A stretch of DNA of 64,000 nt from Tepidimonas taiwanensis (GCF_020162115.1 NZ_CP083911.1:1116001-1180000); one strand, 5' to 3'; positions 28,551-36,675 are shown, counted from the stretch's first letter. Notes: generated by a model from the letters alone, not told the origin. Made by a program: numbers and translations.

Positions 28551-29351
28551 TCAGCGCTTGATGGCAGGGGCGATCGACTTCGCACCCTTGGCGTTCACCC
28601 CCATGTACACCCCGAGCGCGATCGTCACGTCGCTCGCGAACGTGGGCTCGGGGAAGCGCTGCTGGCGATAGCAGTCGTTGAGGCGGTGCTGCATGCTCCA
28701 CATCTGGCCATTGGAAACCCGATAAGCCGGCCACGCCGCGAAGCCGACGCCGTCGCCCGGATTCTTCGTCAGGTTCGGCAGCTCTTGCAGCCGGATGCGC
28801 TTGCCGTCCTCGCTGTGGCAGCTCGCGCACGAGAAGTCGTGCGGACCGCCGCGCATGAAGAACAGGCGCTTGCCGATCTCATACATGTCGCGTTCCGCCT
28901 GCGTGTTGTACGGCAGGTTGAACGGCATCCCCTTGGACTGCGACGCGATCCAGGTCGCCAGCGCCACGACGTTGGCCGTCTCGCCTTTGCCGAAACTGCG
29001 CTGTGAAACTTCCTTTTTGACGTCGATGCCCTGCAGCGTCTCCATGCAGGTCAGCAGCCGGCTCTCCAGATCCTGCACACGGCCGGTGTCCTTGAAGAAT
29101 CGCGGCAGCTCGACGAACGCGCCCTTGACCACGCCCGGGCCCTTGCCCAGGTCACACTGCTCCAGCGACGCGTTTTTCGGCCCCCGTTTTTGCTTCCACA
29201 GCTCCTCGCCCTTCACCTCAAAGAGTTCGGCCGGGTTACCGTCCTGCAGCATCGCACGGTACTCTTCGATGCCTTTGCTGGCATCTTGGGCGATGGCCGG
29301 TGCTGCAATGCAGCCCAGTACGGCCAGCCCAACGATCGTTTTTTTCATCAT
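28551..29351 (-). CDS. soxA: L-cysteine S-thiosulfotransferase subunit SoxA (single-heme form)
   Basis: A 266-residue periplasmic cytochrome with a signal peptide (MMKKTIVGLAVLGCIAAPAIAQ). Only one CxxCH heme site is present, CASCH in FSCASCHSEDG near residue 165. In the N-terminal half, where di-heme SoxA proteins have a second CxxCH, two single cysteines occur instead (EQCDLG and LLTCMETL), probably forming a disulfide. The active-site cysteine that becomes a persulfide ligand is likely in RLNDCYRQQRF near 220. SoxXA catalyses the oxidative joining of thiosulfate to SoxYZ. The ATG at 29351 follows a GAGGAG site. Confidence 0.92.
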   Translation of the reverse strand: MMKKTIVGLAVLGCIAAPAIAQDASKGIEEYRAMLQDGNPAELFEVKGEELWKQKRGPKNASLEQCDLGKGPGVVKGAFVELPRFFKDTGRVQDLESRLLTCMETLQGIDVKKEVSQRSFGKGETANVVALATWIASQSKGMPFNLPYNTQAERDMYEIGKRLFFMRGGPHDFSCASCHSEDGKRIRLQELPNLTKNPGDGVGFAAWPAYRVSNGQMWSMQHRLNDCYRQQRFPEPTFASDVTIALGVYMGVNAKGAKSIAPAIKR

Positions 29352-29427
29352 CGGCTCCTCGGTTGCAAAGACACCGGGCGGCGGCTCCTCGCGGCGAACG
29401 ACCCGCCCCCGACGTGGGGATCCATCG

Positions 29428-29739
29428 TCAGGCGATGGTGGCTTCGTCGGTGCGGGACTCGCCCTTGTTGTCGGTCCACTTGACGACCACCTTGTCGCCC
29501 TTGGCCGCACCCTTGAACTTGAAGCTCAGAAACGGGTTCTGCGACACCGCCCCGCTCCACATCGCCTTGAGCACTTCCCGTCCGTTGTGCGTGGCCACCA
29601 CGTCCGTGATGTAGTGCGCCGGCACCAGGTTGCCCGACGCATCGCGCCGCGTCCCCGGCTCCATCACGTGGCTCATCAACACCCGCACCGTCGTCACCCC
29701 ACCGGCCTCGTTGGCCCGAATGCGCATCGGATCTGCCAT
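29428..29739 (-). CDS. soxZ: Sulfur-oxidation protein SoxZ
   Basis: A 103-residue beta-sandwich protein with the SoxZ pattern: MRIRANEAGGVTTVRVLMSHVMEPG at the start, PAHYITDVVATHNGREVL in the middle and FKGAAKGDKVVVKWTDNKGES near the end. It has no signal peptide of its own and is expected to be exported with SoxY, which carries a Tat signal. The SoxYZ dimer carries the sulfur substrate on the SoxY tail. It lies 51 bp after soxY and 76 bp before soxA. Confidence 0.95.
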   Translation of the reverse strand: MADPMRIRANEAGGVTTVRVLMSHVMEPGTRRDASGNLVPAHYITDVVATHNGREVLKAMWSGAVSQNPFLSFKFKGAAKGDKVVVKWTDNKGESRTDEATIA

Positions 29740-29790
29740 GACTCTTACTCCTTGTTCGCTTGCGTTCGTGCTGTTTGCGCTCAGCGGCCA

Positions 29791-30249
29791 TCAGCCACCG
29801 CAGCCACCCAGCGTCACCTTCGTCTCTTTCACCGCCGAGTACAGCTTGCCGTCGGCCTTGACCACCGCCAGCACGTTGGTGCTCTGCCCCATCTTCAGCC
29901 GCGTCTGCACGTCCGCTTCCGTGCCCGCCGGAATCATGAACGCCGCCGCCAGCGGCGTCGGGTTCTTCTCCACCAGCAGGTAGATCTCGGTGGTGTTGGG
30001 GATCTTGCTCACCGCCCCCACCGGCACCACCGCGCCGTTTTCCGCAATGTCCGGCGAGATGATTTGCACCTGATCGCTCGTGGCCGGCTGCCCGCCCACG
30101 GCCTTGAGCGCATCGGCCAGGCTCTTGGCCGCAAAACCGTCGCGGCTCATCGCCTGCGCCTGCTCGGCCGTCACCAGACCCAGCGACACCAGCGTCGCCA
30201 GCGCTCCGCCGGCCTTGAGCACGGCGCGTCGATTCGTAACCTTGTCCAT
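29791..30249 (-). CDS. soxY: Thiosulfate carrier protein SoxY
   Basis: A 152-residue protein whose N-terminus (NRRAVLKAGGALATL) is a twin-arginine-type signal, and whose C-terminus ends GGCGG, the flexible tail whose cysteine holds the sulfur substrate covalently. The middle has the SoxY fold motifs IAENGAVVPVGA and TEIYLLVEKNPTPLAAAF. A GAAGGA site precedes the ATG at 30249; a longer open frame to 30339 has no such support. It is the first gene of soxYZAX. Confidence 0.95.
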   Translation of the reverse strand: MDKVTNRRAVLKAGGALATLVSLGLVTAEQAQAMSRDGFAAKSLADALKAVGGQPATSDQVQIISPDIAENGAVVPVGAVSKIPNTTEIYLLVEKNPTPLAAAFMIPAGTEADVQTRLKMGQSTNVLAVVKADGKLYSAVKETKVTLGGCGG

Positions 30250-30485
30250 GGCTTTTCCTTCGTCAGTCGAATCACTCGGTGAACCAGTGGCGGCTGCACG
30301 CATCGTCTGCGCCACCACGACCTTCGTGACAATTATCAAAGCAGCCGCACGCAGCGGCCATACTCGATAACCCTAAAATCCAAATATTCGCAACGCTTGA
30401 TAGCTATCTCCTATTCAAGAGATAGCACCTGTCCCGCCTCACCATCACAGTGCACCATCACGGCGGGGAGCCGCACCGCGATCGT
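30250..30485. promoter_or_regulatory. Upstream region of the sox operon with palindromes
   Basis: This 236-bp gap holds the likely soxY promoter. A GATAAT box occurs on the minus strand at 30332-30337 without a good -35. Two overlapping symmetric sites lie further upstream: the palindrome GATAGCTATC (30399-30408) and an 8-bp inverted repeat GCTATCTC/GAGATAGC (30403-30426, 8-nt loop). They could be a regulator's operator or a remnant of a Comamonadaceae intergenic repeat. No gene was recognised. Confidence 0.4.
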
Positions 30486-31079
30486 TTACTTCAGCAGCGC
30501 CAGCGCGTCACGGAAGCGGGGGTGCCGGGCGTCACGCAACCACTCGAAGGCCACCATCTCGGCCGTGACGAGTTCGACCCCCGCGGCGGCCAGGCGGTCG
30601 AAGGCCGCGTCGCGGTCCCGCTCGCGGCGCGAGCCGCAGGCGTCGGTCACGACCCACACGTCGAGTTCCTGCTCCACGAGGCCGAGCGCCGTCTGCAGCA
30701 CGCACACGTGCGCCTCACAGCCGGCCAGCACGATGGTCTGGCGCGCCGGCGCGGCGGGCTTTTGCAGGTGTTTCGGCAGGCTGCGCGCGTTGCCCGCGGG
30801 GCGCGCCGGTGCGCGCAGCGCGTCCAGCAATCCGGCGCCGCTGGCGTCAAAGGTCGTTTTGGCGAAGACGCGGCGGCACCGCGCGCGCAGCGCCGGCACC
30901 AGTGAACCGAGCCGCTCCGGCGCCTGCTCGGTGCCCCACACCGGCACGTCGAACATCACTGCCAGGTTAGCCAGCAGCTCCGCGCGGCGCAGCACCTCGT
31001 CGCCGTGTGCGATCGCCGGCATCAGCCGCGCTTGATAGTCCACCAGCACGAGCTGGCAGTCGCTTGCATCCAACAACAT
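30486..31079 (-). CDS. Isochorismatase-family cysteine hydrolase
   Basis: A 197-residue protein of the isochorismatase fold. The catalytic triad is visible: Asp14 in VLVDYQARL, Lys74 in VFAKTTFDASG and Cys126 in GCEAHVCVLQTA. Relatives include nicotinamidases, YcaC-like proteins and hydrolases of unknown substrate, and sequence alone does not separate them. The gene is monocistronic between the sox operon and the NlpC/P60 gene. No signal peptide is present. Confidence 0.85.
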   Translation of the reverse strand: MLLDASDCQLVLVDYQARLMPAIAHGDEVLRRAELLANLAVMFDVPVWGTEQAPERLGSLVPALRARCRRVFAKTTFDASGAGLLDALRAPARPAGNARSLPKHLQKPAAPARQTIVLAGCEAHVCVLQTALGLVEQELDVWVVTDACGSRRERDRDAAFDRLAAAGVELVTAEMVAFEWLRDARHPRFRDALALLK

Positions 31080-31160
31080 CCGTCGAGTTTACTGGTTGGC
31101 CCACCGCCAGCGCGACCACACCCTTGACGTCGCGGCACCATTCGCCGTAACGTCGCGGGC

Positions 31161-31829
31161 ATGCCCAACGCGCATCGCCCGCTGGTCGCTCCTGAATCAC
31201 CGGTTTTCACCGGGGACCGGGGGCGCGCGCCCGTGCTGCTGGCCGCGATGGTGTGGGCATGCCTGGCGGTGCCATCGGCCTGGGCGCGCGATCCTATCAT
31301 GGAACTGCTGGCGGCCCGCGGGCTGCTGACCCCCGACGCGGTGGCCGCCCCGGTCGCTGGCGAGACCCCGTTGTCGGGACCGGTGGACGCCCTGCCCCTC
31401 ACCCCGGCCGCGCCCGCGCCGCCGGACGGTGCGACGGACGCCCGCTCAGCCGCGCTCGTGTACGCGATGGCCTATGTCGGCGTGCCGTATCGCCGTGGCG
31501 GCACGGGTTACGAGGAAGGGGTGGATTGCAGCGGCTTCGTGCAGGTGACGTTTCGCGAGACCCTCGGGGTGGTGCTGCCCCGGCGGGCGGCGGAGCAGGC
31601 CCAGGCGACGCTGCCGATCGACCCGGGGCAACTCGCGCCGGGCGATCTGGTCTTTTTCAATACCCAGGGCGAGCCGTTCAGCCACGTCGGGATCTACGTG
31701 GGACAGGGGCGCTTCGTGCACTCCCCGCGCTCGGGGGCGCAGGTGCGGCTCGAGCGTCTGGGTGACCGCTACTGGCGCGAGCGCTTCGACGGCGCGCGCC
31801 GCGTGGTGGGGGGCGACGGTCGCGGCTGA
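31161..31829 (+). CDS. NlpC/P60 (C40) family peptidoglycan hydrolase
   Basis: A 222-residue exported enzyme. A hydrophobic segment ending AVPSAWA near residue 42 looks like a signal peptide, although the predicted start gives a long N-region; an in-frame GTG at 31233 or ATG at 31248 would be shorter alternatives. The C40 domain covers residues about 95-215 with the catalytic cysteine in GVDCSGFVQVTF and the histidine in FSHVGIYVGQGRFVHSP. It likely cuts stem peptides in the cell wall. It is divergent from the isochorismatase gene and convergent with the DUF465 gene. Confidence 0.85.
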   Translation: MPNAHRPLVAPESPVFTGDRGRAPVLLAAMVWACLAVPSAWARDPIMELLAARGLLTPDAVAAPVAGETPLSGPVDALPLTPAAPAPPDGATDARSAALVYAMAYVGVPYRRGGTGYEEGVDCSGFVQVTFRETLGVVLPRRAAEQAQATLPIDPGQLAPGDLVFFNTQGEPFSHVGIYVGQGRFVHSPRSGAQVRLERLGDRYWRERFDGARRVVGGDGRG

Positions 31830-31861
31830 CGTCGCCCCGGGCGCGATCCGGCGTTGCGCCG

Positions 31862-32080
31862 TCAGTGCGCCGCGGCCTTGCGCAGGATGTCGTAGAGCTG
31901 ATCCTTCAGCAGGAGTTTTTCCTTCTTCAGCGTTTCGATCTGCTCGTGCGTGCCGGGCTCGATGCCCTGCTCCATGCGTTGGATGCGCTCGTCGAGTTCG
32001 TTGTGCTTGTCGAACAGGCGCGCGAAGTGGTGGTCGCTCGTCTTCAGCTTGGAAATCAGGTCGCGGTATTCTGGAAACAT
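31862..32080 (-). CDS. DUF465 (YdcH) small coiled-coil protein
   Basis: A 72-residue protein, MFPEYRDLISKLKTSDHHFARLF and so on, matching the DUF465/YdcH family. It is almost entirely helical with heptad-like repeats (HNELDERIQRMEQ and EQIETLKKEKLLLKDQLYDIL). The function of the family is not established. The ATG at 32080 is supported by a GGGAGA site and by the family start; a longer frame from 32119 is less likely. It stands alone between two convergent or unrelated units. Confidence 0.82.
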   Translation of the reverse strand: MFPEYRDLISKLKTSDHHFARLFDKHNELDERIQRMEQGIEPGTHEQIETLKKEKLLLKDQLYDILRKAAAH

Positions 32081-32187
32081 CGCTTCTCCCGTCTGGGTTC
32101 GGTAAACGGACGGCGTCACTGTAACCCAGAACGGGCCCCGACCTGCCGGGGACGGGCCGCCAACCGCGCCTGCCTTTGACCCAGCGC

Positions 32188-32210
32188 AAAAATCCCGGGC
32201 CGGACCGGCC
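32188..32210 (-). terminator. Probable terminator after the decarboxylase gene
   Basis: On the minus strand the palindrome GGCCGGTCCGGCC follows the stop codon directly and is followed by CGGGATTTTT. The stem is short and the T tract is five bases, so the call is moderate. Confidence 0.5.
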
Positions 32211-34505
32211 TCAGGCGCGCTTGACGCAGTCGGCGTAGTAGCGCTTGGTGCCGTCGAACGCCTCCTCCACCACGAGCCCGTGGATGTCGGTTTCGAACCC
32301 CGGGCAGCGGGCGTTGAATTCGCGCGAGAACTTCAGGTAATCGACGATCTTGCGGTTGAACACCTCGCCCGGGATCAGCAACGGAATGCCGGGTGGGTAC
32401 GGCGTGATGAGCGCCGTGGTGATGCGCCCCTCGAGCTCGTCGATCGGCACACGCTCGGTGTTGCGGTGGGCGATCTGGGCGAACGCGTCGCTCGGCTTCA
32501 TCGCCGGCGTCAGGTCGCTCAGGTAGATCTCGGTGGTCAGGCGCGCCACGTCGTACTGCGCGTACATCTCGTGCACGAACTGGCACAGGTCGCGCAGGCC
32601 CATGCGCTCGTAGCGGGGCTGCTTGCGGCAGAACTCCGGCATCACGCGCCACATCGGCTGGTTGCGGTCGTAGTCGTCCTTGAACTGCTGCAGCGCCGTC
32701 AGCAGCGTGTTCCAGCGGCCCTTGGTGATGCCGATGGTGAACATGATGAAAAACGAGTACAGCCCCGTCTTTTCCACCACCACGCCGTGCTCGGCCAAAA
32801 ACTTGGTGACGATGCTGGCCGGGATGCCGGTCGGGGCAAAGTCCCCCTTGAGGTTGAGACCCGGCGTGATGATGGTGGCCTTGATCGGGTCGAGCATGTT
32901 GAAGCCCGGCGCCATGTCACCAAAGCCGTGCCACGCGTCTTCGCCGTCGGCCGTCTGCACGCCGTCGGCGTCGGTGCGCTTGAGCACCCAGTCGTCCGCG
33001 CGGCCGATGCCTTCCTCGGCCAGTTCCTCCGGGCCCCAGACCTGGAACCACCACTCATCCGGCCCGAACTCCGCGTCCACCTTGCGCATCGCGCGGCGGA
33101 AGTCGAGCGACTCCGCGATGCTCTCCTCCACCAGCGCGGTGCCGCCCGGCGGCTCCATCATCGCCGCCGCCACGTCGCAGCTGGCGATGATGCTGTACTG
33201 CGGGCTGGTGGACGTGTGCATCAGGTACGCCTCGTTGAAGAGGTGGCGGTCGAGCTTTTGCGTCTGCGAGTCCTGCACCAGCACCTGCGACGCCTGGCTG
33301 ATGCCGGCGAGCAGCTTGTGGATCGACTGCGTCGAGTACACGACCGAGTGCTGCGGGCGCGGCCGCTTGCGCCCCATGGCGTGGAAGGTGCCGTAAAACG
33401 GGTGAAACGCCGCGTGCGGCAGCCACGCCTCATCGAAATGCAGGTTGTCCACGTAGCCATCGAGCATGCGCTTGATGGTCTCGGTGTTGTAGAGCACGCC
33501 ATCGTAGGTAGACTGCGTCAGCGTCAGGATGCGCGGGCGCACCTGCGCCGCGTCCACCCCCTGCAGCAGCGGGTGCGCGGCGATCTTGGCCCGGATGGCG
33601 TCGGGCTCGAACTCGCTTTGCGGAATCGGGCCGATGATGCCGTAGTGGTTGCGCGTCGGCTTCAGAAAAACGGGGATGGCCCCCGTCATGATGATCGAGT
33701 GCAGGATGGACTTGTGGCAGTTGCGGTCCACCACCACCACGTCCCCCGGCGCGACCGTGTGGTGCCACACCATCTTGTTGCTGGTGCTGGTGCCATTGGT
33801 GACGAAAAAGCAGTGATCCGCGTTGAAGATGCGCGCGGCGTTGCGCTCGCTCTCGCCGATCGCCCCGTTGTGATCCAGCAGCTGGCCCAGCTCCTCCACC
33901 GCGTTGCAGACGTCGGCGCGCAGCATGTTCTCGCCGAAAAACTGGTGAAACATCTGCCCCACCGGGGTCTTGAGGAACGCCACGCCACCCGAGTGGCCCG
34001 GACAGTGCCACGAGTACGACCCGTCTTCCGCGTAGTCCAGCAGCGCCTTGAAAAACGGCGGCTGGATATATTCCAGATACGCCTTGGCCTCGCGGATGAT
34101 GTGGCGCGCGACGAACTCCGGCGTATCCTCGAACATGTGGATGAAGCCGTGCAGCTCACGCAGGATGTCGTTGGGCAGGTGGCGGCTCGTGCGCGTCTCG
34201 CCGTAGACGTAGATCGGCACCTCCGCGTTCTTGCGCCGCACCTCCTGGATGAAGGCGCGCAGGTTCTGCACCGCGAGGTCGTCCTCGGGGTTGCCGCTGA
34301 CCTCCTCGTCGTCGATCGACAGGATGAACGCGCTGGCGCGGCTCTGCTGCTGGGCGAACTGGCTCAGGTCGCCGTAGCTCGTGACGCCGACGACCTCGAA
34401 GCCCTCGGCCTCGATGGCCTGCGCCAGGGCGCGGATGCCCAAACCCGACGTGTTGTCGGAACGGTAGTCTTCGTCGATGATGACGATGGGAAAGCGAAAT
34501 TTCAT
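32211..34505 (-). CDS. Orn/Lys/Arg decarboxylase (PLP, AdiA/LdcI/SpeC family)
   Basis: A 764-residue PLP enzyme. The N-terminal wing domain (residues 1-125, FPIVIIDEDYRSDNTSGLGI) is flavodoxin-like. The PLP-binding core has SWHCPGHSGGVAFLKTPVG near 170, FFVTNGTSTSNKMV near 235, LHFDEAWLPHAAFHPFYG near 360 and the Schiff-base lysine in STQSIHKLLAGISQAS near 400. It would remove CO2 from arginine, lysine or ornithine, giving agmatine, cadaverine or putrescine; length and the LHFDEAW motif favour arginine decarboxylase, but the substrate is not certain. The start at 34505 (MKFRFPIVII) matches the family. Confidence 0.85.
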   Translation of the reverse strand: MKFRFPIVIIDEDYRSDNTSGLGIRALAQAIEAEGFEVVGVTSYGDLSQFAQQQSRASAFILSIDDEEVSGNPEDDLAVQNLRAFIQEVRRKNAEVPIYVYGETRTSRHLPNDILRELHGFIHMFEDTPEFVARHIIREAKAYLEYIQPPFFKALLDYAEDGSYSWHCPGHSGGVAFLKTPVGQMFHQFFGENMLRADVCNAVEELGQLLDHNGAIGESERNAARIFNADHCFFVTNGTSTSNKMVWHHTVAPGDVVVVDRNCHKSILHSIIMTGAIPVFLKPTRNHYGIIGPIPQSEFEPDAIRAKIAAHPLLQGVDAAQVRPRILTLTQSTYDGVLYNTETIKRMLDGYVDNLHFDEAWLPHAAFHPFYGTFHAMGRKRPRPQHSVVYSTQSIHKLLAGISQASQVLVQDSQTQKLDRHLFNEAYLMHTSTSPQYSIIASCDVAAAMMEPPGGTALVEESIAESLDFRRAMRKVDAEFGPDEWWFQVWGPEELAEEGIGRADDWVLKRTDADGVQTADGEDAWHGFGDMAPGFNMLDPIKATIITPGLNLKGDFAPTGIPASIVTKFLAEHGVVVEKTGLYSFFIMFTIGITKGRWNTLLTALQQFKDDYDRNQPMWRVMPEFCRKQPRYERMGLRDLCQFVHEMYAQYDVARLTTEIYLSDLTPAMKPSDAFAQIAHRNTERVPIDELEGRITTALITPYPPGIPLLIPGEVFNRKIVDYLKFSREFNARCPGFETDIHGLVVEEAFDGTKRYYADCVKRA

Positions 34506-34646
34506 GGGCCGCAAGTGTAAGGACAATACCCCCCGCCGTGATGACGGCGGCCCACCGACAGACCAGCGGCGAGGTTGGCACGTTGTATAACGCGCACAGG
34601 CGCCCCGCCGGGCACGACGCCCGCCGCGCGCGCATGGAGCATGGAC

Positions 34647-35096
34647 ATGAGTGACACAACATTCTGGTGGGTGCTGACCGGCGTGGCCGTGGCGGCGGAG
34701 CTGCTCTCGGGCACCTTCTTTTTGCTGATGCTGGCGCTTGGCGCGGCGGGCGGGGCGCTGGCTGCACACGCGGGGTTCACGCTCACGGCGCAAATCGCCG
34801 TCGCCGCGGTCGTCGGCGGCGGCTTCGTCGCCGGCTGGGCGTGGTGGCGCTTCCGGCGCCGCAACGGTGCGGGCGCCGCGCACGCTCCGCGGCAGCACCC
34901 ATCGGCCAACCCGGACGTGCTGCTCGATGTCGGGCAGGTCGTGCAGGTCGCCCAGTGGGGCGCCGACGGATCGGCCCGGGTGCATTACCGGGGCGCCGAC
35001 TGGACAGCCGTCCCCGCCGCGGACGCCGAGCGCCGCCCGGGCCCCTGGCGCATCGCCGCCGTCGAGGGCAACCGCCTGATCGTCGAACCGCTCTGA
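34647..35096 (+). CDS. NfeD family membrane protein
   Basis: A 149-residue protein with two hydrophobic segments (VLTGVAVAAELLSGTFFLLML and IAVAAVVGGGFVAGWAWW) and a C-terminal OB-fold domain (LLDVGQVVQVAQWGADGSARVHYRG). This is the short NfeD class that works with SPFH/stomatin-like proteins, as the gene order with qmcA shows. The ATG at 34647 has a GGAG site at the right spacing; the ATG at 34641 is too close to it. Confidence 0.87.
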   Translation: MSDTTFWWVLTGVAVAAELLSGTFFLLMLALGAAGGALAAHAGFTLTAQIAVAAVVGGGFVAGWAWWRFRRRNGAGAAHAPRQHPSANPDVLLDVGQVVQVAQWGADGSARVHYRGADWTAVPAADAERRPGPWRIAAVEGNRLIVEPL

Positions 35097-35144
35097 CTTG
35101 CCGTCTCGCCCTCTTTTTCCTATTGCCCCTGCCTGGAGCCCGTC

Positions 35145-36059
35145 ATGGAAGTCGCTCTCCTCCTACTCGTCATCGCGGTCATCTTCGTCGCCAAGTCGGT
35201 CAAGGTCGTGCCACAGCAGACCGCCTGGGTCGTCGAGCGGCTCGGCCGCTACGACCGCACCCTCTCGCCCGGGCTCAATTTCGTCATCCCCTTCATCGAG
35301 AAGGTTGCCTACAAGCACAGCCTGAAGGAAATCCCGCTGGACGTGCCGGAGCAGATCTGCATCACCAAGGACAACACCCAGCTCAAGGTGGACGGCATCC
35401 TCTACTTCCAGGTCACGGACCCGATGCGCGCGAGCTACGGTTCGTCCAACTACGTGCTCGCCATCACGCAACTGGCGCAGACGACGCTGCGCAGCGTCAT
35501 CGGGCGGCTGGAGCTGGACAAGACGTTCGAGGAACGCGAGATGATCAACGCCCAGGTGGTCAATGCCATCGACGAGGCCGCGCTCAACTGGGGCGTCAAG
35601 GTGCTGCGCTACGAGATCAAAGACCTCACGCCCCCGGCCGAAATCCTGCGCGCGATGCAGGCGCAGATCACCGCGGAGCGCGAAAAGCGCGCGCTGATCG
35701 CTGCCTCCGAGGGCAAGCGCCAGGAGCAGATCAACCTCGCCGAGGGCGAGCGCGCCGCGTTCATCGCCAAGTCCGAAGGGGAAAAACAGGCCGCGATCAA
35801 CCAGGCCCAGGGCGAGGCCGCCGCCATCCGCGAGGTGGCCGAGGCCACGGCCCAGGCCATCGAGCGGGTCGCGGCCGCCATCCGCCAGCCCGGCGGCGAG
35901 CAGGCCGTGCAACTGAAGGTCGCGGAAAAGGCGGTCGAGGCCTACGCCCGCGTCGCGCACGACGCCAACACGACGCTGATCGTCCCGAGCGATATGCGCG
36001 AAGTGTCGGCGCTGATCGGCTCGGCGATGAAGCTCGTTGCCGGCACCAAAGGCGCCTGA
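35145..36059 (+). CDS. qmcA: SPFH/stomatin-like (paraslipin, QmcA-type) membrane protein
   Basis: A 304-residue protein with one N-terminal membrane segment (ALLLLVIAVIFVAKS), a band-7/SPFH domain (WVVERLGRYDRTLSPGLNFVIPFIEKV to about residue 185) and a long charged coiled-coil tail (REKRALIAASEGKRQEQINLAEGERAAFIAKSEGEKQAAINQ). SPFH proteins form large rings at the membrane and bind proteases or NfeD partners. It lies 48 bp after the NfeD gene, forming the usual nfeD-qmcA pair. The tRNA-Ser gene follows. Confidence 0.9.
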   Translation: MEVALLLLVIAVIFVAKSVKVVPQQTAWVVERLGRYDRTLSPGLNFVIPFIEKVAYKHSLKEIPLDVPEQICITKDNTQLKVDGILYFQVTDPMRASYGSSNYVLAITQLAQTTLRSVIGRLELDKTFEEREMINAQVVNAIDEAALNWGVKVLRYEIKDLTPPAEILRAMQAQITAEREKRALIAASEGKRQEQINLAEGERAAFIAKSEGEKQAAINQAQGEAAAIREVAEATAQAIERVAAAIRQPGGEQAVQLKVAEKAVEAYARVAHDANTTLIVPSDMREVSALIGSAMKLVAGTKGA

Positions 36060-36126
36060 TCAGCGCCTGGTCGGCTGAACGCCCCGCCCGGCCCGGACGG
36101 CCGCATTTACCCCGGATGGCGGCGTG

Positions 36127-36132
36127 TACAAT
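36127..36132 (+). promoter_or_regulatory. -10 box of the tRNA-Ser promoter
   Basis: TACAAT lies 11 bp before the first tRNA base, giving a start site a few bases upstream of the mature end. A -35 (CATTTA at 36104-36109, 17-bp spacer) is weak. Confidence 0.5.
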
Positions 36133-36143
36133 ACGCGGCTCCC

Positions 36144-36234
36144 GGAGAGATGGATGAGTGGTTGAAGTCGCACGCCTGGAAAGCGTGTAGGGGTTAACAG
36201 CCCCTCGGGGGTTCGAATCCCCCTCTCTCCGCCA
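36144..36234 (+). tRNA. tRNA-Ser (anticodon GGA)
   Basis: A 91-nt class II tRNA. The acceptor stem pairs GGAGAGA with TCTCTCC, the anticodon loop is in CTGGAAA (GGA), there is a long variable arm (about 36189-36206) and GTTCGAATC in the T arm; CCA is encoded. Its 3' end (36221-36234) is part of the 15-bp repeat that also bounds the integrated element. Confidence 0.95.
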
Positions 36235-36235
36235 A
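36221..36235 (+). repeat. attL core repeat (tRNA side)
   Basis: CCCTCTCTCCGCCAA, the last 14 tRNA bases plus one, is repeated exactly at 43788-43802. It is the expected crossover core of an integrase that uses the tRNA 3' end and leaves the gene intact. Confidence 0.85.
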
Positions 36236-36243
36236 GCATGAAG

Positions 36244-36274
36244 CCCAAGCAATTGATTTGCTTGGGGTTTTTTT
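36244..36274 (+). terminator. Intrinsic terminator after tRNA-Ser (within the element)
   Basis: A perfect 9-bp stem (CCCAAGCAA and TTGCTTGGG) with a 5-nt loop is followed by G and seven T residues. It begins 9 bp after the attL core, so the element itself supplies the terminator of the tRNA it occupies. Confidence 0.88.
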
Positions 36275-36675
36275 CTTGATGCTCTGATCGGTCTTACTGC
36301 CGGTCTTACCCGCGTGCAGCGCTTGCCGGGTTATCCACAGGCTCTGGGCACGCCGCTATGGGGGTCGGAACTGAAATCCGCCCCTTTGCCGCCGCCGCGT
36401 GCGTGCTGCCGTAGCGCCAGCAAGGGGGGGGGTGCGATCCACCCCCTCCCGCCGGTGTCCGCCGTGCGCTGGGGGGGGGTACGCACTGCATGCGTATCCC
36501 CCAGCCCGTCACGCTCCGCGCCGCGCCGGTGCGCGAGCATCGGCATGGCGTTGCCGCGTCCGCCAGGGGCCGCCAGAAGGCCGCCAGGGGCCACACGCGC
36601 CGCGCGGCAAGGGGTAGGTGCCACCCTCCCAGAAAAACGCGCCAGCGGCCCCCGATGGCCTCACTGCCGGTTAGG
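36275..36675. other. Non-coding left end of the element with G-tract hairpins
   Basis: No gene is seen in about 400 bp. The segment holds the paired GGTCTTAC repeats at 36290-36309, two runs of nine G (36424-36432 and 36471-36479), and two hairpins built on them: a 7-bp stem at 36428-36446 and a 12-bp stem (one G-U) at 36474-36502 with arms around GTACGCA/TGCGTAT. It lies downstream of the last gene of the cassette, so it may hold a terminator, a packaging or an origin signal. Confidence 0.5.
36290..36309 (+). repeat. Paired GGTCTTAC direct repeats near attL (candidate integrase arm sites)
   Basis: GGTCTTAC occurs at 36290-36297 and 36302-36309, 12 bp apart. The same octamer occurs as a 12-bp-spaced pair, in the same orientation, at the opposite end of the element (43647-43670). 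This is the expected layout of arm-type binding sites of a tyrosine recombinase. Confidence 0.6.

Noticed and set aside
32280..34520. A 746-codon plus-strand open frame over the decarboxylase gene
   Set aside because: An antisense shadow; the decarboxylase reading has complete PLP motifs.
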